Source: Trametes villosa | Taxonomy: Eukaryota > Basidiomycota > Agaricomycetes > Polyporales > Polyporaceae | Direction: 5' to 3' | Length of the DNA: 64,000 bases | NCBI GenBank assembly: GCA_002964805.2 | Contig: PUDQ02000010.1 | Location: forward strand, 1,674,001-1,738,000 | Shown: piece after piece, positions 47,589 to 58,387 of the stretch | How the letters are laid out: every line of letters starts with the position of its first letter | How positions within the stretch are numbered: position 1 is the first letter of the stretch | Notes under the pieces: model-generated | The model's input: only the letters and a program-made list of their open reading frames with translations | Told to the model about the DNA's origin: nothing | The model's database searches: none | Translations under genes and position numbers: made by a program

Positions 47589-49045
47589 GATCCAGCGGCG
47601 AGCACCACCAGCAAGACCAAGGAACATGCGGACTTCGTGCACATCGTGAGGCACAGGCCACTGTAGGACGCGGCCAATGAGGTTCGGGCTGACTTTCCAG
47701 CCGTCTTGGCAAACGATGGTGCCGACAATGGAGAGGGCGGAGCATGTGAGCACACTTTTGAGCGCAGAGACCGTTACCCCTGTAGCAATCAGCGCAGCAA
47801 GAAAACGGTCAACCCGCTGGGCGAACTCGAAGACGAACCGTCTGATGGTCGGGTTGCCGACTATTGGTTCGTCGTTGTAACGCGCGCATGGGCCCTTGAC
47901 ACTGCAGTCATCGATGAAGTTGTCCGCAATGCCATCGGCCTTGACCTGCTTCAGTGTGTGGTCGGTATCGCGCGAAAACTCTTGCATGGCATTTGTATAG
48001 CCCTGTATGAGTGTCGTCTGTTGCTTCGGACCGTCGGGGGAATGGAATGTGCCAAGCGGGCGAGAATCGACGTAGAGTATGCGGGTGTCAAACCTGGAGA
48101 ACATGTCGCCCGAGAGGTAGATGGCATGACCTGCGAAAGACTCCGCAAAGTCATTGATGTTTGGAGGGAGAGAGGTGTCGCGCACTGTGACGGCGTTGAG
48201 CTTCTCAACGGCTACGACGAGGCGCACCAGCGGCTTCAAGCCTGGTTTCTTTGCTACCGCCCAGAGCACAGATTAATAACTTGCTGTGGACAGTTCGAAA
48301 CGACCGAGCGACTCGAACCGCCGAACCTTGTCGTGCACCGCATTGCGGATTGCAAGAGGTATGGGGATCGGCAGTACTTGCTAGGGGGTGTGTTTGACAC
48401 TGGGGATGTGGTAGTCGGGGTAGTATAGGGGATCAAAGAACCCCTTCTCCGAGTACTCCCAGGCGGACGCACGCGCACGGGCATAGACGACGAACACGAG
48501 GAGGTCAATCTCCTTGGTTGACAGGAAGCCGGGCTCAATGGTCTTCAAAAGACTGTCAAGCCGGTCCTGCATCATGCGCACATCTGCGGGAAGTGAGCGA
48601 TACAGAGGAGGGTGAGTGGGCAGCATAAAAGGGGGGAGTTTGGGTATATCTAAGAACTGTTGGGCGCGTGGATCGGGCATGTACGTAGGGACAGGACGAT
48701 GGCGGTGTGCGACGGGTTTGTATTTACGTGGGCCTCGATTGGGGCAGGGAACTGTACGAGTCTCTTGAACAAAAACATCAAAGTCGGATATGGCCCTATT
48801 GGCCCAGGAAGAAGGAGGAATGTCGGCGGGGGAGCCGCCGGAAAGAGCAATATACTGATGAACCAGGTCATCGTATTGTGGAGGGGGAGAACAGCTGGAA
48901 AGAAAGTCAAACAAAGCGTACATAGTGTTGCCCATGAGGCATTCAAATGAGCGTCCGAGCGCGGGTATCGTGGAGCTGGTGCGCTCCGTTCCAGGCTCCA
49001 CTACGCAAAACCTGTCTTGTCCTCGTCATCGACTTCTTCTAATAT
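47572..49045 (-). pseudogene. Ty3/gypsy pol, 5' half: pre-RT region and reverse transcriptase
   Basis: The upper part (49001-48390) holds IEPGFLSTKEIDLLVFVVYA, ARASAWEYSEKGFFDPLYYP and DYHIPSVKHTP, the region just before RT in this group of elements. After a frameshift near 48,380 and a stop near 48,275 the RT continues: KPLVRLVVAVEKLNAVTVRD, GDMFSRFDTRIL, LIQGYTNAMQEF, the catalytic FIDDCSVKGP and VRMFLGLAGGARRWIKNYSR. It joins the 3' half at 34,869 once the LINE is removed. Damaged copy; 5' LTR, gag and protease are missing and homology ends near 49,045. Confidence 0.85.
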
Positions 49046-49109
49046 ACTGTGGGGGAAGGATCTGCGCAGCAGATCCGCAGTAAGGCGCAGCACTGCTGCA
49101 GCATGTCCG

Positions 49110-49233
49110 CAGTCAGTATGAGTCAAATCTGAGCTAAGTGTAGTACACCACAGTTAAGATGAGTCATGAGGAGTCAGGACAAGTCATATGGACTAAATAT
49201 AGAGGCTGAGTCAGAATAAGTCAGGTCGAGTCA
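49110..49233. repeat. 10-bp phased (A/G/C)AGTCA motifs
   Basis: The hexamer occurs at 49110, 49120, 49161, 49171, 49181, 49208, 49218 and 49228. Within each cluster the spacing is exactly 10 bp. One copy sits in TGAGTCAT, a Gcn4/AP-1-type site. It may be a decayed decamer repeat or a protein-binding array. Confidence 0.7.
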
Positions 49234-49842
49234 TTGGCCGTATTAGGAACTGAGGATGAAATTGTAACAAGAAGAACATACCTATGAAGAAGCTCCTACC
49301 TACCAAGGAGCTGGAGCTCAAGGCCCTTGTTGCTGCCATGGAGCACTACCTCAGTGTACCAAGGCCGGACATCGTTTTGACGGTGTCCTCTATGGACGAT
49401 GTGGTGGATGACAACAGGTATAGCAGTGAGGTAGGGGTCGGTGGGAAAGGAAGAGAAGCCTCATCTATGCTGATGCATTGGATTTGATGCCATCTATCCA
49501 CATTGACATCTTCTATTCTCAGCTGGTAGCACTCATGGTGTACATGTTCATTTGATTCCTGCATACAGTACATACAGATGGCACACTTTGCGAGGCCGCC
49601 TACAAGTGTCCCAGGACCACTTTTGAGGCAGTGGCATGTTGAGCAAGTACTACACAACTTGATCGTGTTCAGGCACTCCATCACATCAAGCCTTGCTTAG
49701 ATTGCATTAAGCACACTCAATAAACTAAAGCAGCTTGAGATGCTTGCAATTGCGCCCAGAGGCCGTGGAATTACATTGGTAAGCAGCACACTCCCGCAAG
49801 GGGAATTGCCAGTCCCCACATCCTTGCCGTTCGATATAATGC
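49234..49842. other. AT-rich non-coding stretch
   Basis: No supported gene. A Cys-rich minus-strand frame (49346-49684) is open but shows no known spacing of a zinc domain. Confidence 0.4.
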
Positions 49843-49948
49843 ATTTAACAGGGTGTAACATTTTAGCTTTTGTCTGCATAGCATACCATAGGAGGGGTGT
49901 CATTGACTGGGCCATGGTACCACACTGAAAACCCTGGACAAATTATGA
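49843..49948 (+). repeat. Dispersed repeat, inverted relative to 61695-61802
   Basis: Both copies share the order AACAGG(G/A)TGTAACA, TTTGTCT, TCATTGACTGGGCCATG and ACCCTGGACAAATT, in opposite orientations 12 kb apart. Confidence 0.75.
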
Positions 49949-50275
49949 TTGATGAGAAACAAAGAAATCCTTTCTTATGGGGTAAGCTCCCAGCCAAATT
50001 GCGTGACACCAAGTTGACCCCGTGGGAAAAATATTTTGAGGCTTAGCTAATCAGACCTTGGATCCGAAATAAGCACCACATACAACTTCCGCATACAAAC
50101 TTGGTGTTAGGGTCACGATCCATTAGAAACTCTAGGGTTAGAGAATACACCATGCACACAGCCACTCTGACTGCTTGCTAGCCTTTCTCTAATGCTTACT
50201 GCTAGGCACCTGTATAACCCTAGGTGGCACAGCATGGGCAATCACTCTTCTTACTGCTGTCTACTAGAAGCAGGA
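49942..50275 (+). repeat. Left arm of a 334-bp long inverted repeat
   Basis: Diverged inverse of 52478-52811. Shared landmarks: GATTGATGAG, GAAATCC, ATGGGGT(A/G)AGCTCCC, ACCCCGTGGGAAAA, CCACATACAACTTCC, CCATTAGAAACTCTAGGG, CACAGCCACTCTGACTGC and GTGGCACAGCATGGGCAA. Confidence 0.85.
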
Positions 50276-52477
50276 CAAGCTAAGAAGGCTTCTATAGGGA
50301 TCCAACACATTGATTACACTTTGTGAGTATGGCCATGATAGTGATATGACATCATTACATGCTGTGTTTAGGTAGCCATTCTTCACTATCATATCTCAGT
50401 CATGATACACTGAGGTGTGAGCATGCTACAACAGCTTCATTGGTAAGTATACCCATATGAGAGGGCAGGGAATGACAGTCTGGGACCTTTGCGAGGTGCT
50501 CTACTCACTATCTCCGTGCCTGAGTCCCGCTGGCATGGGACACAGCCTCACACTGTAACTTGAATATCTCTGCCAATATCAATTTGCAGTACGACTTCTT
50601 GGCACCAAATGATAGGTACACCTCTACCAAACATTCTGGTGCACTCCACTTTCCTTGCTAATTTATGCCTCAAGCCACAGCCCGACATCTTGTGGGTCAT
50701 GCTGCAAGCGCCTTCTTGGGTGTTAGGCGCCCTTTCGACCGTCAAACCGCTGTTGCCCACACTGTGCTGGGAGTAGTGTGCATACATATACACGGCTCTA
50801 TCTAGTGTTGCTACTACATGCAGATATCACATTCTCCGGCAATTAATGCATACCGCAGCCGCATAACCCAACATTCTACATACTTATACACACGCTCACC
50901 CGGTGGGCAAAATTCTGCAGACCCCGCGGGCGCTTGCATACGCCGGCAATGGTCCTGCACTTTTGCTGATGACTACATCACCATTTGTACACCATTGGAT
51001 TCTGCTCACTCATAGCTTTCTAATAACATATTATACATAATATTTGGACTATCCAGTGGCCCACAATGCAGCCATTTGTGTTGGGAGCCAAACATGTACA
51101 AAGCGGGAGGCACACCGACACGAATCCGCGTTGTCGTGTCTCCCGCTTTGTACTCGTTTGTTCTCAGCCACAGCTTACATTATTGCCCCCTCCTCTAGTT
51201 CTTTTGGCCACTGCTCCCCCAGTTTTGCTTCAAATGGAATGTGTGATATACCGTTAGGAAGGCGCTTCTGAGCTCTACAACATGAGAGTACTCACATGTA
51301 TTAATTACCCATTATCTCTCCTGTAATCCTTCATTCTAAGAGGGCATGAGCCACTTATTAACCCTGTACAGCATTGTAGAGTCAATTTGAACTGATCACT
51401 ATAGTCTCATAAGACCCTGCTCAGGTCTGGAAAGAATCTGAGGATGTAATTGTGATATAAGCACCCCTCTGTCCCTTTAAACTACTAATGTCTTATTCAC
51501 CAAGCAAAAAGCAGTAAATCACTGTTTACACAGTAGTCTCCTTACTAAATGGTGTATATTCTTGCTCTACAATACACCTATGGTCAAGGGCTACCTTATG
51601 TGATTGTTTCTGTGGCTCTATACCCTCTATTCATTGTGTTACCCTCTATTCATTACGTTAAAGCTGCTTTACTACATTTTGAAGCAAGGCTCTGGGAGCC
51701 TTTTCCTCCCGCAAAATAAGCGCCCAAGGGCCTTAGCCAAATTTTCTTGAAAAATGGGCGCTTCTTGCGGTGTTTTCTACCATAGTGTGCTCATTTTCCA
51801 TCCAAATTACAAGTATTGTATGTCGTTAGAAAGGCCTTTTTAAGGCTATCCAATGGTGGTATGCAATGGTAGCATTGCACATCACAATGTCTGGTATTCA
51901 GCAAAACACTGCCTGAAAGTGCCCCATAACTGCCATGGCAGCCACCTCTTTGCTCATAGTGCCTCCAGGTTCAACCCAAAATGCATGTGCTATATACCAT
52001 AATGAAGCTGCTTTGAAGCTCCATTTGATTGGGGTACAAGCCTCCCACCTAAGCTCTTCATATTCTATTTGGCACAATCTCACTTTTTATCAGCCCACAA
52101 ATGCCTGTAGCAGTCAGCAAGGCATTGATTGTGATACTGGGTTGTTGGTGTTTTAGTATATATAGGCATGCAATGTCCAATGTTTGATATAACTACCAAT
52201 TAAGCTGTTGTATCAAGTTCAAGGGCAAAGAATGCACCACAGTGCACCTTGGCAATGCCTGAATCAGGCACTTATACTTAGCTATCCACCCTTGGATGTG
52301 TACTTGGACGTACAGGATTTGTGTAATAAAGCATTGCTGTTGAGCAACCTGAGCATTAATTACTTCACCAGAGTATGGACGTGACAACTGACTGGCTACC
52401 TGATGTCAACTTACTGTACCATCACTATCATACTGCCAAAGTAACAGGTGGTTACCCTCATAGGCGCACTACAAGCA
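50276..52477. other. Interior of the long inverted repeat pair, non-coding
   Basis: 2.2 kb of AT-rich DNA without a supported gene. It holds the hairpin at 51096-51153, and a second imperfect stem formed by CCGCAAAATAAGCGCCC (51712-51728) and GGGCGCTTCTTGCGG (about 51756-51770). Bases 50985-51060 recur inverted near 61365-61440. Confidence 0.55.
51096..51153. repeat. Hairpin with loop core GAATCCGCGTT
   Basis: Perfect 14-bp arms GTACAAAGCGGGAG (51096-51109) and its complement (51140-51153), with partial pairing inside. The core GAATCCGCGTT is at 51122-51132 and recurs in the unrelated hairpin at 61858-61912. Confidence 0.8.
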
Positions 52478-52811
52478 AGCCTGCTGCTCTAAACAGTGAT
52501 AGGGAGGGTGATTGCCCATGCTGTGCCACCTAGGGTTACACAGGCGCCCAGCAGTCAGCATTAGAGCAAGGCTAGCAAGCAGTCAGAGTGGCTGTGTGAC
52601 CAATCTAGGGTCTAACCCTAGAGTTTCTAATGGATTGTGGCCCTAACCCTAATTTTGTATGTGGAAGTTGTATGTGGCGCTTATTTCAGATCTAATGATT
52701 TGTTAGCTGAGATTGAAAATATTTTCCCACGGGGTCGGATCAGCGTCACACATTTTGGCTGGGAGCTCACCCCATAAAAAAGGATTTCTTCGTTCCTCAT
52801 CAATCGTAATA
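52478..52811 (-). repeat. Right arm of a 334-bp long inverted repeat
   Basis: Inverse of 49942-50275. It also contains short telomere-like text (CTAACCCTA, CCTAACCCTAA) around 52,612-52,655. Confidence 0.85.
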
Positions 52812-53094
52812 TCCTTGTGAATGAGTCATGCTTGGTATTCAGAGTGCCCCCATGCCTATACATGGTTTTGATTTTGTTGACCCTATGCAGACATCTTGAC
52901 CAGTAGTGGAGCTTCAACTCACTAGCCAAAAGACTATTCTCCAGGCCGCTGTGCAAAAGTCAGCTTTGATTTGAGCTTCTCGTTTATTATCTCAATGTGA
53001 TCTATCATTGATCTATCTCTGTATGCTGGGCTAGTAGTACTGCATAAATCTTTTCTACACAGTATGGCACCATTGCCTGCACCTACTCACCTAG
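52812..53094. other. AT-rich non-coding flank left of the hAT element
   Basis: No gene or clear repeat identified. It is the left flank of the insertion at 53,103. Confidence 0.4.
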
Positions 53095-53102
53095 GGTTAC
53101 TG
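53095..53102. repeat. 8-bp target-site duplication (left) of the hAT element
   Basis: GGTTACTG, identical to 60027-60034. Confidence 0.85.
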
Positions 53103-53119
53103 TAAGGCTGGCCTCGGAT

Positions 53120-53275
53120 CTACCTACGGTTTATCCGGATCCGAACCCGTAGGTATCGACCGGTTCCCGAGGTCCCACCCAGACCCGGACGTGACCCGGA
53201 CCCCGGATGACCCGGACCCGGGAGACCCGGACCCGAAACCCGTAGGTAACCTGGTCGGGGACCCGGAACATGCAA
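53120..53275. repeat. Left subterminal CCGGACCC/GGATCC array of the hAT element
   Basis: ACCCGGA and related heptamers recur every ~10-20 bp, with GACCCGGACC repeated at least three times. Matching motifs occur at the right end (59875-60020). Such arrays are the usual binding sites of hAT transposases. Confidence 0.75.
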
Positions 53276-53599
53276 CATTAATCAGAATCGCATGAAACTA
53301 CACCATTGTATGCGTTCTCCTGATACGAACGGCGTTCCAAAGTTTCGTGGCAATCGGAGCTGATACCAGGAAGATATTTGCGAATTATGATTCCGGGAAA
53401 TGAGGAGAAGCACCACTCAACTGCACCTCTTCTGACGGTTGAATTGGCTCGAAAAAACAGAGTCATGTTCGCTACATACTGCTGCACAATACCTGATAGT
53501 TAGAAATGTCGTCCTCAAGACACAACCTCGGTAATTGTCCGCAGCGCGCAGCAATCGTAAACAGGCGCCCATAGCAAACCGCCTGTAGGAGCTCGTTCA

Positions 53600-53800
53600 T
53601 GCCGCGCGCGCGACTCAGAACATGTGCGCGAGCTTGTAAACGCGCACAATGCTGCGCGCGCGTTGGACTACACACAAGACGGAGGCGCGCGCGACAGCAG
53701 CGTTGCACACAAGGGCGCGGTTGCGCGCTGCGCGTACGCGAGTCTGTTAACTCCACGCGGCGCGAAGCGCAAAGTGTCAGTACATCCACGCGCGCGGCTC
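53600..53800. repeat. CGCGCG-dense tract in the hAT element
   Basis: A 200-bp non-coding stretch with about ten CGCGCG-type hexamers, lying between the left end and the transposase stop. No ORF resembles a protein. Confidence 0.6.
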
Positions 53801-53895
53801 CGGCATGTACGGGAGAATCAAGAAATCACAAGGGGGTTGAACCCCTTGTCTGCATTGTTTGCGCGGTTGCATGCGGCGTAGATACCATACAAAAT

Positions 53896-56800
53896 CTAGT
53901 CAGAGTCAAGTGAGATAACCTCGGGAGCCGCCCCAGCACCTCCAGGGCCCCCACGCGCCCCCTGTGCAACCTCTGCAGGCTCTTTGCCACGATGGACGCC
54001 TCTCGTGCGCGTGGCTTTGGTCTTGAACAGCTCCTCGAGGTCTCCCTCGTCGACGACCGCCGGGATGCGGGCCCACGAGCCGAGGACAGTCCCCGCCTGG
54101 ACGGACTCATCACTCATCGAATGACGAAGCCGGGACACCGTGAGGTGTCCGCGCGAGAACGCGCGCTCCGCGTCAGTGGAGGAGCCTATGAAAATGTCAG
54201 CGCGTGTTGCGAAAGACACAAGAAATGCGTACCCGGCGCTGACAGAAAATCTAAGGCCATACGCGCGAGCGCGCGATCGGAGGCTGCCTGCGGGCCGGTG
54301 CTCTTGAGGACCAGATCCCAGTACTTCAGTGGGTCCTCCACGGTCGTGAGCGGCGGGGTTTCTGGGTACGTCTGCAAGGCGTCTGCAGCGGGCTTGTTCT
54401 TCTTGGAGATCGTCGCGAACAGGCGACGGGTGTTCGCGCCCTATTGTGACAGTCAGTCAATGAGGATCACGCGCGGCTGCGTGCAGACGTACTTGGGATG
54501 TCGCCGATTGAGCACTCATGTGTCCAGGGGCCGCGGCGCGACCTGTCGTCGCGGCCGCGGTGGAAGGGCCCGCATCCGCGCGCTCCTTCCCCTTGTTGAC
54601 AGGCCTGGGCCGAGGCGGCGCGCGCGAGGTCGAAGCACTGTCTGAGAGGGCGTGAGCGCGAGCAGTCCTCAATTCATCTGCTGGAATAAGTTACCTGAGG
54701 AAGCGCTGTTGTTCGCAGCGGGGGCGGGCGCACACGCGGGGGGCTCGTCCTCGGGCTTGTAGAAGTCGCGCCACTCCGTGGTGACGATGTCGATCGCCTC
54801 CTCGATCCATTCCTTTGGCCAGTCTTGCTGCGCAAAGTATTCGGTCTTGTACGCCGGGTGGAGGACTGCAGAGATTGCGCGTGTTAGTAAATGAGCAGCA
54901 TTAGTGAAGCAAACACGCTCACTCATCGCGATCCGATAGACGACCGACTCGTCCGTCAATTGATAGTACTTATCGAGGATCGCGCGACCCCGCTTGGCGG
55001 CCGCGCGGACACAGGGCTCCAGCTTCTCGTTGCTGGCAAACTCGTCCACGTGGCGCGTAAGGACGTCGGTGTAGGGTATGATTTCATGCACCAGGGGGCG
55101 CGAGCTTGCGGAGATTTGGTTGGTCGCGAAGAGGAAAGGCTAGAGAGAGTTAGACATCAGTACACTTGTGCACCGCAGCCCCAAGGAGTACTCACATCGA
55201 GGAGTTGGTACAAGTTGTCGAGGAGTGTCCACTCCTCGCCGTCGATGATGAAACGCCGAAGGCGGACGCCACCCTTCTTATTGAACTGGGCCTTGTCGCA
55301 CAGCTCCGTGAGGACTGGGCGCATCTCGAGCGCGCGCTGGATCACCTGGGTGACGGTGTTCCAGCGCGTCTTCACGGAACGCACGAGGACGGAGCTGTTG
55401 AGCTCGGCGTCCGCCGCGAGCTTCGAGAGCTCAGCGCGCACGGACGGACTATTCCACACCTTCCGTGAGAGCTTGAGAACCTGCGAATACAAGGGTGAGC
55501 GGGGATGATACAGCACAAGCGGGTCCAATCATGGCACATACCTTCTCCAGGGCAGTTGCCCGGCGGTGATCTCCTCCCTGGTGAGCACGAGCTCGGGGAT
55601 CTCGTCGTCCAAGTTGTCGAGGAGTTCGGCATCAGCGGCCTCCCGGTCTGCGTCCGTTTCGCGCGATGCCTGGACCTCCTCCTCGTCGACATCACCGTCA
55701 TCGAGGTCCGCAACGGACTGCGGCAATTCGTCGCTGCCCGCGCCCTCGGAATCGTCATCCGAAGCACGTCTGCGACGACCGAATTGCGAGAGAATCGCCT
55801 ACAAAGGTGACATTAGTGGTGCATGACAAGGACGGCCATGTAAGTACATACCTTCACGACGAGGTTCAGAACATGTCCAAAGCAGCGGACCCGGAGCGCC
55901 GTCCCTCGATAACCGGGTATAAGCTCGGCCATCTTCTTGAGCATCACCGTGTTGTTCTCCGCGTTATTGCAGGTTACGACGTGCACCTGCGGCGTGCGCG
56001 TGTCAGAATGGTTGGGCACTCCTACGCAAGGGACCGGAGTCACTAACCTTCTCGGCAATTCCATAGTCGTACAGGCATTCAGCCAGAGCCTCGGCAAGAT
56101 ACACACCCGTGTGCGCCTTCGTCAACCTGTGCAAGAGTGAGATGTCTGCGGCGACGGTCACTGCGGGTTCAGTACGAACCTCACAAAGTCGAGTATGACG
56201 TGCTGGATTTCGCCGCCCTCGTGCCAATGAGCCGTAACGCCCAGGAACGCGAGGACGTTAGGCGAAGTCCAACCGTCGACGCATATATGTATCTTGCCCG
56301 GGAGTTCCTGAAAAGACCAGAGGTTCATTAGTAAGATGTCCGCGCAACAGTGCAGTATGCACATACCGCCAGGAGCTTCATCATTCTTGCCTTCGAGTGC
56401 TTGAAGATCGTCTGGATGTCCTTGGAAACCCTCTTGCGGGACGGTACCTCAACCTTCGGATAGAGCATCCGAAGGATTTGGAGGAACTCCGGGTCCTCCA
56501 CGATCGTGAACGGGCGATGCCGGCGCGCGCACCACAACGCGACGAGGACGCGAAGGCGTGCCGGCGAGTACGAGACACCACTTGCGTAGGTGGTGAGAAG
56601 CTCGACCTCTGGCGTCTCGTCAGGGTCGCAGGCGTCGACGTGCCGCTTCAAGTTGCCGGTGGAATCCTCGTAATCGGTCCGATCTACGTGTTTGGACGGA
56701 TGCCTAGTAGAGGGAGATATACAGCCGTCAGTACATGCCATGAGACACAGCAGCTATGCTGACGTACTTCTTGCACACGAAGCGATAGATCGAGGTGCCG

Positions 56801-57327
56801 TGCGGGCCCTCGATGATGCGGGGCGCGTGGAAATGTTTGTAGACGCTAGAGCGCCAACCTTTAGAAACCGTGGCTGTTTGCGCGTGAGCACGACGAACGA
56901 GACCACGAGATCTGCAGCAGAACGCACCGAGGATGGCTTCGGCCGTGAGGCCCTGGTACCGTTCCTGAAAGCGAGCACGCTTCGTGGCGGCCGAGAGCAC
57001 CGTCCGGCGAGCACGGATGGCACGGGCAGCGAGGGCAGCGACCCCGCCGTCCGTGGCGTCGGCGCCATCCTCGCTGCCATCGGCGTCGCGCGAGGCCTGC
57101 GAAGCACCGGGCACGGCAGGGGCCACTTCCGGAGCGTCCGCGTCCTCAGCATCGCCGCCAGACGACGGCGTGCCGGCGGTCGGCGTCGCGTCCTTGTGAC
57201 GTTTCTTGGGCGGACTACGCACGTCTGAGGTACGCGCCGCACGACGCGTCACGGCGGGAGCCTGGCCGGATACGACGTCGCCGTCGCGCGCACGCTTGGG
57301 TGCCGTGTGAGAAGGCGTGTCGGACAT
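53896..57327 (-). pseudogene. hAT family transposase, one-base deletion in exon 6
   Basis: Twelve exons: 57327-56768 (probably split by a 54-bp intron), 56703-56367, 56307-56180, 56126-56048, 55986-55852, 55798-55542, 55480-55196, 55139-54923, 54865-54695, 54641-54493, 54440-54233 and 54185-53896; about 920-940 codons. A BED-like finger region (YKHFHAPRI, YRFVCKK, NLKRHVDAC) precedes the catalytic core: KIHICVDGWTSPNVLAFLGV, HVVTCNNAENN, RCFGHVLNLVVK and TRWNTVTQVIQRAL. The C-terminal dimerisation block is SSTDAERAFSRGHLTVSRLR. All junctions keep phase except exon 6, which is one base short: the frame reads ITAGQLPWR where continuity with VLKLSRKVW needs ATALEK. The missing base is in the GGG at 55559-55561. 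The rest looks functional, so a sequencing error is possible. Confidence 0.88.
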
Positions 57328-58387
57328 GCCGGGTGGGCGGATCGATGGAGAATGAGCCCGAGGGGACGGGACGTAGGGGAGCGGTGGCGGAGGAGGACGA
57401 GGGCCTTGCGGTCTCCGTTAGAGCAGCCGGTCTTCGCGGGGCCTCTTTATGTGGTCGTCTGGTGGGGAGAAGGGCACGCCGTCGCCCGTGCTCGCTCACT
57501 CGAGTCACTGAAGTCTCCGTGTGTCAGCAATCGAGGGCGAGTCGAGGGTGATAGCGGCCGACCGGGACGATACTCACCGCGTGTAGAGCCGTAGCACATG
57601 GAGCTTGTGATGTGTGTGTCCCGTTAGTGCCAGCGCAATCATGGCGAAGAGCCGCGACACTCAGCATGACGAAGCTGGAGATAGTGCAATTAGCCAATGA
57701 GCTAGCGGGTAGAAAAAATGCAGACACTCACAGCGCAACCTGAGGTGCGAGTGCTCCGGTGTGCATTGAGGGTATCTTCGCCATCGTAGGCCTCAGTGGG
57801 GTGCACATCACACGAGGTGTCTCCCTGGTTGTATCAGAATGTTCGTGGCGCCGAGAGGAGGCTGCTCCAGAGCTCTAGTGAGCGAGAAAACTGGAAGCAC
57901 GGAGGTGTCACCTTACCTGAGATATGGCTCTAGTGCCGGAAAGGTCGTCCGAGTCGAGAGCTTGAGGACGTGGCAGGGAGGAGACGGTTGAACCAGACGT
58001 GCGTCTCTGCCCTGTGCTGGAGCTGGTACTCCCACACACCGAACTGGGACAGCAACCCACGCACAGACCCGCCAAACAGCGCTCGCCCGACGCGCTGTCC
58101 TCGCGCTCGCTCGTCTACCTCTTCCTTGACCGTTCTGAGCGTGCTGCTTGATGCACCACTCGTTCAAGCCCGAGCCCACTAGGATTTGATCGATAGTGCT
58201 AGTGAGCTCTTGTTCTTAGTCCTTCCCAAACGGGCACATCTGATCTTTCCTCCAGACGACACGCTGCACTGCTCAACCTGCCGAACATCGCCCTCCGCCG
58301 TCCACCACACGATGACCTGACGTGCGCCGCGATTTGACGTGCGCGGCCGTAGATAGCTGTTGATAGGAGTACTACACGAGGACTCAG
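57328..58387. promoter_or_regulatory. Divergent promoter region inside the hAT element
   Basis: 1.06 kb between the start codons of the transposase (minus) and the second gene (plus). No conserved ORF is evident; short frames here overlap and contradict each other. It must contain both promoters if both genes are expressed. No clear TATA pair was recognised. Confidence 0.5.

Noticed and set aside
29452..49045. Single gypsy element with the gag at 29.5-31 kb as its gag
   Set aside because: Gag lies downstream of integrase on the same strand, the wrong order, and is separated by an unrelated ORF; two elements are more likely.
49346..49684. Cys-rich 112-codon minus-strand frame
   Set aside because: Cysteines do not fit a zinc-domain spacing, and no splice or family support exists within AT-rich repeat DNA.
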